From NCBI GenBank assembly GCA_049454855.1, contig JBMUAQ010000010.1, positions 1-29,699 on the forward strand: 29,699 nt of DNA, given 5' to 3'. The position numbers were made by a program, and so were the translations under genes. Positions within the stretch are counted from its first letter, which is position 1, and the number at the start of each line of letters is the position of its first letter. Below are positions 24,539-29,699 of the stretch, piece by piece. The notes below the pieces were generated by a model. It was not told the DNA's origin. It did not search any database and saw only the letters and a program-made list of their open reading frames with translations. The DNA comes from UBA2093 sp049454855 (GTDB lineage: Bacteria; Actinomycetota; Acidimicrobiia; Acidimicrobiales; Ilumatobacteraceae).

Positions 24539-24557
24539 GTGGGGCCGTTATCCCCAC
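24539..24557 (-). other. Hairpin in gltA leader
   Basis: GTGGGG (24539-24544) and CCCCAC (24552-24557) pair around a 7-nt loop, 34 to 52 nt upstream of the gltA GTG. It could be a leader structure or the end of the upstream transcript; no T-tract is seen. Confidence 0.3.
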
Positions 24558-24573
24558 GGTTCAGACTAGGCGA

Positions 24574-24590
24574 TGGGCCCGTCCGGCCCA
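24574..24590 (-). terminator. Hairpin downstream of carboxyltransferase gene
   Basis: TGGGCC (24574-24579) and GGCCCA (24585-24590) form a 6-bp stem with a 5-nt loop, 17 nt past the stop codon of the carboxyltransferase gene on the minus strand. There is no U-tract. It may separate that gene from gltA. Confidence 0.35.
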
Positions 24591-24606
24591 CAGTCCCCGT
24601 GGTCCC

Positions 24607-25995
24607 TCAGAGGGGAGTGTTGTCGTGCTTGCGCGACACGAGTCGTTCGCGCTTGTCCCTCAGCATGTGAAGCGCCGCACAGATCTCCCGACGCGTGTCG
24701 GCGGGTTCCACCACGGCGTCCACGAAGCCCCGCTCGGCCGCCACGTACGGGTTCAACAGGCGCTCGGCATAGTCGCGCTCGAACTCGGCCTTCTCCTCCG
24801 GGCTCGCGCGGCGCTGGAGGATGGCGGAGGCTTGTCCGGCGCCCATGACCGCCAGTTCGGCGCCCGGCCAGGCGAGGCAGAGGTCGTTGCCCATGCGCTT
24901 GGAGTCCATGACGATGTATGCCCCGCCGTAGGACTTGCGCAGGATCACGCACACCCGCGGCACGGAGGCGCGCCCGTAGGCGAACACCAGCTGCGCGCCG
25001 TGGCGGATCATGCCGCGCCACTCGAGGTCCTTGCCGGGGTAGAAGCCCGGCGTGTCAACCAGCGTGAGGATGGGGATGTTGAAGGCGTCGCAGAACGCCA
25101 CGAAGCGGGCCGCCTTCTGCGATGCGGGGATGTCGAGCGTGCCGGCCAGCGACATCGGCTGGTTCGCCACGATCCCCACCGGGTAACCCGCGACGGTGGC
25201 GAAGGTGGTGACCACGTTCGTTGCCCAGCGTGCGCGGGTCTCGAAGTGGTGGCCGTCGTCCACGAGTGACTCGATCACGTGGCGCACGTCGTAGCTGCCG
25301 GTGGCGGTGACGGGCAGCAGGTCGCCTGCCTCCGGGGTGGGCCGGTCATCGGGGTCGTCGGTGGGGGACACGGCCGGGAGTTCGTTCACGCTGTCGGGCA
25401 GGAACCGGAGAACCTCGTCCACCCACGCCTCTGCCTCCGCCAGGTCGGCCACCACTGCCGATGCCGCGCCGCTGTGGCGTGCATTCGCGTGGGCGCCACC
25501 CAGCTCGTCGGTGGACACCGCGACGCCGGTGAACTCCTCCACCATGGTGGGACCGCTCACGAAGGCGTACGAGTCCTCGGTCATCACCACGAGGTCGGCG
25601 AGCCCGATCAGCAGTGCCGGGCCCGACACCGCGGGGCCGTCGACGATGCAGAGCACGGGAACAACGCCGGAACAGTCGGCCAGTGCCTTGGCGGCCGTGC
25701 CCCAACCGTGCAGTGCGGCGATGCCCTCGCGGATCTCCGCGCCCGACGAGGCGAACTTGCCCACGAGGGGCATCCCCTTCGTACGGGCCGTCGTCGCGGC
25801 GACCGCTATCACCTGTGATGCATCCGCCGACAGCGCACCGCGGTGTTGGGAGCCGTCGACCTCCACCCACACCACGCGCCGACCGGACGGCAGTTCGCGC
25901 ACGCTCGCCTCGACCGCGCCGGGCACCTTGTGCTGCAGTTCCAGCACCGTCCTGCCCGCTGCGCCGTTGCCCTCCACGGCGGTCACACCCTCCAC
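24607..25995 (-). CDS. Acyl-CoA carboxylase carboxyltransferase (beta) subunit
   Basis: The product of about 462 aa has two crotonase-fold halves: N-terminal with IVDGPAVSGPALLIGLADLVVMTEDSYAFVSGP, and C-terminal with NQPMSLAGTLDIPASQKAARFVAFCDAFNIPILTLVDTPGFYPG, RKSYGGAYIVMDSKRMGNDLCLAWPGAELAVMGA and the usual C-terminal helices. It would transfer carboxyl from biotin to an acyl-CoA (acetyl-, propionyl- or longer), working with a biotinylated alpha subunit encoded elsewhere. It is shorter than typical PccB/AccD (about 510-540 aa), lacking the N-terminal RIELLLD-type helices. Start choice: GTG 25995 lies 7 nt after TAGTGT, and GTG 26004 is the alternative. It follows the LysR gene closely on the same strand. 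Substrate specificity is not readable here. Confidence 0.88.
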   Translation of the reverse strand: MEGVTAVEGNGAAGRTVLELQHKVPGAVEASVRELPSGRRVVWVEVDGSQHRGALSADASQVIAVAATTARTKGMPLVGKFASSGAEIREGIAALHGWGTAAKALADCSGVVPVLCIVDGPAVSGPALLIGLADLVVMTEDSYAFVSGPTMVEEFTGVAVSTDELGGAHANARHSGAASAVVADLAEAEAWVDEVLRFLPDSVNELPAVSPTDDPDDRPTPEAGDLLPVTATGSYDVRHVIESLVDDGHHFETRARWATNVVTTFATVAGYPVGIVANQPMSLAGTLDIPASQKAARFVAFCDAFNIPILTLVDTPGFYPGKDLEWRGMIRHGAQLVFAYGRASVPRVCVILRKSYGGAYIVMDSKRMGNDLCLAWPGAELAVMGAGQASAILQRRASPEEKAEFERDYAERLLNPYVAAERGFVDAVVEPADTRREICAALHMLRDKRERLVSRKHDNTPL

Positions 25996-26002
25996 GATGG
26001 TC

Positions 26003-26008
26003 ACACTA
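26003..26008 (-). promoter_or_regulatory. -10 box of carboxyltransferase gene
   Basis: TAGTGT on the minus strand ends 7 nt before GTG 25995. If real, it gives a leaderless mRNA independent of the upstream lysR gene and excludes GTG 26004 as the start. Confidence 0.4.
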
Positions 26009-26029
26009 CGTCGCGGGCAGTACCGGCGG

Positions 26030-26971
26030 TCAGCCGCGCGTGCTGCGCTGGCCCGTCGCGGCCACCGACAGTGTGATGCCGGGCTGTTTCTCCGCATCAC
26101 GCGTGACCACCCCGACCGCGGTGTCGCGTACCGCGAGCGTCGCCCTGTTCGGCCGCGGACGGGCTCTCTGGACCCACCCCACCACCCGTCGCGGCAGCTC
26201 GGGCACCGCGACTCGCACGAAGTCCCCGCGCAACCACCCGGGCACCGCGGACGCAGGAACGATCGCGGGGCCGAAACCCTCGAACGCGAGTGATGCCATG
26301 AGACGCACGCCGTCGATCTCGGCGAGAGACGTGAGGGCCACACCGTGGCCGGCGGCGGCACGGTCGAGGATGCGGCGCTGGGCGGTGCCGCGCGGGGCCA
26401 GCAGCAGCGGATGCCCGGACAGTTCCCTGATCCCCACCTCGCCGCGACCGGCGAGCGGGTGCGAGGTGCTGCACAACAGCAGTAGGTTCTCGGCAAAGAG
26501 CTCGCGCACCTCCACGTCAGCGCCGGACACGGGAAGATGCATGACGGCCGCGTCGATCTCGCCGTTCGCCAGCAGCGATGCGAGCGAACTCGATGTTGCC
26601 TCGATCACCGTGGCCTTCACACCCGGGTGACGCCGCGACAGAGCGGTGAGGAGCCTCGGCATGAGCCAGCGTGCGGTGGTTCCGATCGTGCCGATGCGCG
26701 CCTCACCCACGGCGGACTCGCCGAGAGAGTGGATGTCGGTGTCGATGTCCTCGAGTTCGTGTGCGATGCGCCGGGCCCGGCCGGCCACGATGTCGCCCTC
26801 GTCAGTGAGGCCACCGGTGTGCCGGTCGACGAGCACCACCCCGAGCTCCTTCTCGAGGCGGGAGACATGGGCGGACACGTTCGACTGGACCGTGCCGAGG
26901 GCCCGGGCTGCTGCGGAGAACGAGCCGTGGTCCGCGATGGCCAGCAGGCTCTGCAGTTGCTTGAACTCCAT
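26030..26971 (-). CDS. LysR-family transcriptional regulator
   Basis: The 313-aa product has the LysR winged helix-turn-helix at the N-terminus (MEFKQLQSLLAIADHGSFSAAARALGTVQSNVSAHVSRLEKELGVVLVDR) and a two-lobe effector-binding domain (from ARIGTIGTTARWLMPRLLTAL; second lobe around GFGPAIVPASAVPGWL). LysR regulators usually autorepress and activate a neighbour on binding a small ligand. Here the candidates are the downstream carboxyltransferase gene, or the divergent 6C RNA and HAD-acyltransferase gene. A T-N11-A/ATC-N9-GAT LysR-type site lies just upstream (26986-27000). TAGGTT ends 9 nt before the ATG. The ligand is unknown. Confidence 0.9.
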   Translation of the reverse strand: MEFKQLQSLLAIADHGSFSAAARALGTVQSNVSAHVSRLEKELGVVLVDRHTGGLTDEGDIVAGRARRIAHELEDIDTDIHSLGESAVGEARIGTIGTTARWLMPRLLTALSRRHPGVKATVIEATSSSLASLLANGEIDAAVMHLPVSGADVEVRELFAENLLLLCSTSHPLAGRGEVGIRELSGHPLLLAPRGTAQRRILDRAAAGHGVALTSLAEIDGVRLMASLAFEGFGPAIVPASAVPGWLRGDFVRVAVPELPRRVVGWVQRARPRPNRATLAVRDTAVGVVTRDAEKQPGITLSVAATGQRSTRG

Positions 26972-26980
26972 CAGGGCCCG

Positions 26981-26986
26981 AACCTA
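26981..26986 (-). promoter_or_regulatory. -10 box of lysR gene
   Basis: TAGGTT on the minus strand ends 9 nt before ATG 26971 and touches the edge of the ATC-N9-GAT box. Confidence 0.4.
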
Positions 26987-27000
26987 TCACAAAAAACGAT
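26986..27000. promoter_or_regulatory. LysR-type binding site (ATC-N9-GAT)
   Basis: ATC (26986-26988), nine bases and GAT (26998-27000) make the classic LysR-regulator core (T-N11-A: T26987, A26999). A further ATC follows at 27008-27010. It abuts the lysR -10 box, so binding should block lysR transcription (autorepression). This is motif-based inference. Confidence 0.45.
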
Positions 27001-27037
27001 GGGTAGTATCGTCCCGTTCAACTTGAGTGTTCACGCA

Positions 27038-27066
27038 TTCACGTGTGAAACTTGAAATCACATAGT
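27038..27066 (+). promoter_or_regulatory. Promoter of 6C RNA (candidate)
   Basis: TTCACG (27038-27043), a 17-bp spacer and CATAGT (27061-27066) would start transcription near 27073, exactly where the first RNA hairpin begins. The -35 lies in the inverted repeat TTCAC-GT-GTGAA (27038-27049), a possible operator. TAGTAT at 27004-27009 is an alternative -10 that would give a longer RNA. Confidence 0.4.
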
Positions 27067-27069
27067 CGG

Positions 27070-27170
27070 TGTCCGGACACCCCCCAAATAGTCCGGCGCT
27101 GCGATCCTCACACGGAACCCCCCTTCCGATGGATCAGGTTGAGAGGCCCCGCTCCGGCGGGGTCTTTCCC
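27070..27170 (+). ncRNA. 6C small RNA
   Basis: Two hairpins each display six cytosines in the loop. CCGGAC/GTCCGG (27073-27078 and 27091-27096) encloses a loop with C6 at 27080-27085. CGGAA/TTCCG (27113-27117 and 27124-27128) encloses a loop that is exactly CCCCCC (27118-27123). A 17-nt linker and a strong intrinsic terminator follow. This is the defining layout of the actinomycete 6C RNA (called B11 in mycobacteria, about 93 nt), whose C-rich loops pair with G-rich, Shine-Dalgarno-like sites on target mRNAs. The approximate ends come from the candidate promoter and terminator. It lies immediately upstream of a HAD-family gene, a context I also recall for mycobacterial B11 (next to Rv3661). 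Confidence 0.85.
27145..27170 (+). terminator. Intrinsic terminator of 6C RNA
   Basis: GGCCCCGC (27145-27152) pairs with GCGGGGTC (27157-27164), an 8-bp stem with one G-U pair, around the tetraloop TCCG. TTTCCCTTTCCC follows. It is the clearest intrinsic terminator in the window and lies 45 bp before the next start codon, with no protein gene ending before it. Confidence 0.8.
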
Positions 27171-27202
27171 TTTCCCGGGACAGGGCCGCCGGGCGGCAGT
27201 CG

Positions 27203-27208
27203 TAGCCT
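27203..27208 (+). promoter_or_regulatory. -10 box of HAD-acyltransferase gene
   Basis: TAGCCT ends 6 nt before ATG 27215 with no Shine-Dalgarno. It lies downstream of the 6C terminator, so the gene has its own leaderless promoter. Confidence 0.5.
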
Positions 27209-27214
27209 CACGAC

Positions 27215-28660
27215 ATGAGCAGCACCTCAACAGCCCGCGAGGCGGCGTTCTTCGACCTCGACCGCACGTTGCTCTCCGGTGCATCGGCACACGTGGTCAC
27301 GAAGGTTCTGCGCGAGACGGGCGTGGTCACGCGTGACATCCCCGGTGAGTCGCTGCTCTACAAGGTGTTCGAGGTCTTCGGCGAGAACCTGCCTTCCATG
27401 GTGCTCGGACGGCAGGCGGTGCTGGCCATGAAGGGCCACCGCCGCGATGAGGTCCGTGCCGCGGCAGAGCGGGCGGTCGACGGTCTGGTTGCGCTGATGC
27501 AGCCGTACGCGCGCAACGTGATGCGCCGGCATGCCGACGAGGGCCGGCTGGTGGTGCTCGCAACCACCACGCCGCGCGACCTCATCGAGCCGTTCGCGCA
27601 CGCAGTGGGGTTCGATGCAGTGATCGCCACCACGTACGCGGTCGACGCTGCCGGTGCGTACACGGGAGAACTCGACGGCACGTACGTGTGGTCGCGCGGC
27701 AAGCGTGACGCGGTGCGCGCGTGGGCGCAGGCGAACGGCGTGGATCTCACAGGCAGCTGGGCCTACAGCGACAGCGTGTACGACGAGCCGCTGCTGTCCT
27801 CGGTGGGAAACCCGGTGTGCGTGAACCCCGACGCACGTCTGCGCATCATGGCCGCGGCACGTCGCTGGCCGGTGACGAACTTCGACGTGCCCGACGGCGT
27901 GGCGAAGGTGCCGGTGATCGGGCTCGAGGCACAGCAGCTCCTGCTGAAACTGGCACGGCCCGAGACTTTCCCGTACGCACGCTGGACGGTCACCGGCACC
28001 GCGAACATCCCGGCCAGCGGGCCCGCGATCATCGTGGGGAACCACCGCAGCTACTTCGACGTGTTCGCGGTGTCGATGGCGGTGGCCCGCACCGGCCGCG
28101 CCGTGCGGTTCCTCGGCAAGAAGGAAGTGTTCGATGCCCCGGTGATCGGCCCGCTTGCCGCCGCTCTCGGCGGCATCCGGGTGGACCGCGGCACGGGCAG
28201 CGGCGAGCCGTTGCGCGCGGCGGAGGAGGCACTGGCCGCCGGTGACATGGTGGCGTTGATGCCCCAGGGAACCATCCCGCGCGGACGCGCATTTTTCGAC
28301 CCTGTGCTGAAGGGCCGGTGGGGCGCCGCGCGTCTCGCCCAGGTGTCGGGCGCGCCGGTGATACCCGTCGGCATCTGGGGCACCGAGAAGGTGTGGCCGC
28401 GCAACGCGAAACTGCCCAACATCACGAACGTGACGTCCCCGCCCGACGTGTCGGTGACTGTCGGCGCTGCGGTGACACTCGGTCGCACCGACCTCGACGC
28501 CGACACCGCTGCCATCATGGCGGCAATCACGGCCCTGCTGCCCGACGAGGCACGCATCAGGCGCGAGCCCACCGAGGACGAACTGCGCCGCGCCCTGCCG
28601 TCGAACTACAGGGGGGACATCGATGCCGAGGACGACCGTCGTCCCGGCTTCGACACCTGA
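27215..28660 (+). CDS. HAD-IB hydrolase / PlsC acyltransferase fusion
   Basis: The 481-aa product is a two-domain enzyme. The N-terminal HAD phosphatase (about residues 1-220) has the nucleophile motif FDLDRTLLSG (Asp14, Asp16), LATTTPRDLIEP, and the acidic motif YSDSVYDEPLL (184-194), like SerB-type HAD-IB enzymes. The C-terminal 1-acylglycerol-3-phosphate acyltransferase domain has NHRSYFD (276-282, the catalytic NHx4D) and MPQGTIPRG (349-357), where EGTR is replaced by QGTI. A similar fusion is annotated as PlsC (Rv2483c) in mycobacteria. It probably makes phosphatidic acid, with the HAD domain acting on a phosphorylated lipid precursor. Its start follows TAGCCT by 6 nt, and it converges on aconitase with only 6 nt between stop codons. 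Confidence 0.88.
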   Translation: MSSTSTAREAAFFDLDRTLLSGASAHVVTKVLRETGVVTRDIPGESLLYKVFEVFGENLPSMVLGRQAVLAMKGHRRDEVRAAAERAVDGLVALMQPYARNVMRRHADEGRLVVLATTTPRDLIEPFAHAVGFDAVIATTYAVDAAGAYTGELDGTYVWSRGKRDAVRAWAQANGVDLTGSWAYSDSVYDEPLLSSVGNPVCVNPDARLRIMAAARRWPVTNFDVPDGVAKVPVIGLEAQQLLLKLARPETFPYARWTVTGTANIPASGPAIIVGNHRSYFDVFAVSMAVARTGRAVRFLGKKEVFDAPVIGPLAAALGGIRVDRGTGSGEPLRAAEEALAAGDMVALMPQGTIPRGRAFFDPVLKGRWGAARLAQVSGAPVIPVGIWGTEKVWPRNAKLPNITNVTSPPDVSVTVGAAVTLGRTDLDADTAAIMAAITALLPDEARIRREPTEDELRRALPSNYRGDIDAEDDRRPGFDT

Positions 28661-28666
28661 GCGGGG

Positions 28667-29699
28667 CTACTTCCCGGCAGCAACCTTCGCGCGCACGATG
28701 TTCAGCGCGGAGCCGGCCCTGAACCACTCCACCTGCTCATCGCTGAAGGTGTGCTTCGCCTCGAAGTCCACGGTGCGCCCGTCAGCCTTCGTGATGCGGC
28801 ACTGCACCGGACGGTCGGGCACCGGCGGCAGGTTCAGCACGCTGATGCGGTCGGTCTCCTCGATGAGGTCGTATGTGGAGGGGTCGGCGAACGTGAGCGG
28901 CACGAGACCCTGCTTCTTCAGGTTGGTCTCGTGAATGCGTGCGAACGAACGTGCGAAGATCACCACTCCGCCCCGGAACCTCGGCTCCATCGCCGCGTGC
29001 TCGCGGGACGAACCCTCGCCGTAGTTCTGGTCGCCGATTGCGCACCAGCGGATGCCGGCCTCGCTGTAGCGCCTCGCGATGTCGGGGTACGAGCGGCGCC
29101 CGCCGTCGGTGATGTCGAGGCCCTCGCCCACGGCATCGGTGTAGGCGTTCACCGCGCCGATGAACAGGTTCCCCGAGATGTTCTCGAGATGACCTCGGTA
29201 CGTGAGCCACTTGCCGGCGGCCGAGATGTGGTCGGTGGTGCACTTGCCCTTCGCCTTCATCAGCACGGGCAGCTCCACGTAGTCCTGTCCGTCCCATGCC
29301 GGGAACGGCTCGAGGAGCTGCAGACGGTCACTCGTGGGGCTGACCTCCACGGTGACGGAGCTGCCTTCGGCGGGGGGAGCGGTGAACGTGTCGACGCCCG
29401 GGTCGTAGCCGCGCGCAGGAACGATCTCACCGACGGGCGGGTCGAGGCGAACCTGCGTGCCGTCGGGTGCGGTGATGGTGTCCACCGCAGGATCGAAGTC
29501 GAGGCGTCCCGACAGCGCGATGGCCATCACCGTGTCGGGGCTCGTGACGAACGAGAGAGTGTTCGCCGAGCCGTCGGCCCGTTTCGGGAAGTTGCGGTTG
29601 AAGGAGTTCACGATGCTGTTGGGCTTGGCGGTCCTGTCGGCCGCGCGCTCCCACTGGCCGATGCACGGGCCGCACGCGTTGGCAAGCACCGTCGCACCG
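28667..29699 (-). CDS. acn: Aconitate hydratase, C-terminal part (runs off the window)
   Basis: About 344 C-terminal residues are visible, and the frame remains open at the right edge, so the 5' part of the gene is missing. ANACGPCIGQWER carries two of the three 4Fe-4S cysteines. The swivel domain shows KGKCTTDHISAAGKWL, NLFIGAVNA and the substrate-binding GEGSSREHAAMEPRFRGG. This pattern fits the mitochondrial-type aconitase family found in some actinobacteria. It isomerises citrate to isocitrate between the citrate synthase and isocitrate dehydrogenase steps encoded nearby. It ends 6 nt from the opposing HAD-acyltransferase gene, with no obvious terminator. Confidence 0.93.
   Translation of the reverse strand, partial: GATVLANACGPCIGQWERAADRTAKPNSIVNSFNRNFPKRADGSANTLSFVTSPDTVMAIALSGRLDFDPAVDTITAPDGTQVRLDPPVGEIVPARGYDPGVDTFTAPPAEGSSVTVEVSPTSDRLQLLEPFPAWDGQDYVELPVLMKAKGKCTTDHISAAGKWLTYRGHLENISGNLFIGAVNAYTDAVGEGLDITDGGRRSYPDIARRYSEAGIRWCAIGDQNYGEGSSREHAAMEPRFRGGVVIFARSFARIHETNLKKQGLVPLTFADPSTYDLIEETDRISVLNLPPVPDRPVQCRITKADGRTVDFEAKHTFSDEQVEWFRAGSALNIVRAKVAAGK

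Overview
The window is about 29.7 kb of very GC-rich (roughly 70% by eye), densely coding bacterial chromosome. It reads as an actinobacterium outside the classic Streptomyces/Mycobacterium groups, most likely Acidimicrobiia-like. The clues are a BldD-type regulator, a 6C-type small RNA (known only from actinomycetes), a PAC2-family protein, an F420-type LLM oxidoreductase, a mycobacterial-style NADP isocitrate dehydrogenase, abundant GTG starts, and start codons sitting 5-9 nt after a TANNNT box (leaderless transcription). The lineage below phylum is inference. I see no phage, insertion sequence, CRISPR array or clear horizontal island; it is a core-genome segment with several interesting regulatory and RNA details.

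Layout. (1) 17-2960, minus: a tightly coupled trio (APH-fold phosphotransferase, PAC2 protein, LLM oxidoreductase) joined by 4-bp stop/start overlaps. It is divergent, across only 44 bp, from a thioredoxin-TPR chaperone gene. (2) 3005-9600: the conserved comEA / comEC / holA / rpsT / lepA neighbourhood, with an uncharacterised membrane-protein gene lying antisense between comEA and comEC. (3) 9600-12191: an MFS exporter and a class I photolyase inserted behind lepA. (4) 12204-16615: hrcA-dnaJ-rsmE as an overlapping stress operon, then a BldD-like c-di-GMP-type regulator with a palindrome against its start codon, then hemW. (5) 16666-18492: a pentapeptide-repeat protein, tRNA-Val(GAC), and an EamA transporter whose ATG begins 1 nt after the tRNA CCA. 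(6) 18503-20928, minus: an acyl-CoA dehydrogenase paired with an alkylsulfatase-like metallo-beta-lactamase-fold hydrolase. (7) 21018-24505: isocitrate dehydrogenase, quinone oxidoreductase and (convergent) citrate synthase; aconitase runs off the right edge, so three successive TCA enzymes lie within 9 kb. (8) 24607-27214: an acyl-CoA carboxylase carboxyltransferase and a LysR regulator, then a 243-bp regulatory gap holding a 6C-type RNA with its own terminator. (9) 27215-28660: a HAD-phosphatase/PlsC-acyltransferase fusion, convergent with aconitase.

Most valuable observations: the 6C RNA upstream of a HAD-family gene; a BldD orthologue with an intact RxD-X8-RxxD motif and a BldD-box-like palindrome; the tRNA-punctuated EamA gene; and the repeated TANNNT-N5-9-start architecture at at least twelve gene starts, which also helps choose start codons. 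No wholly new multi-gene system is convincingly visible.
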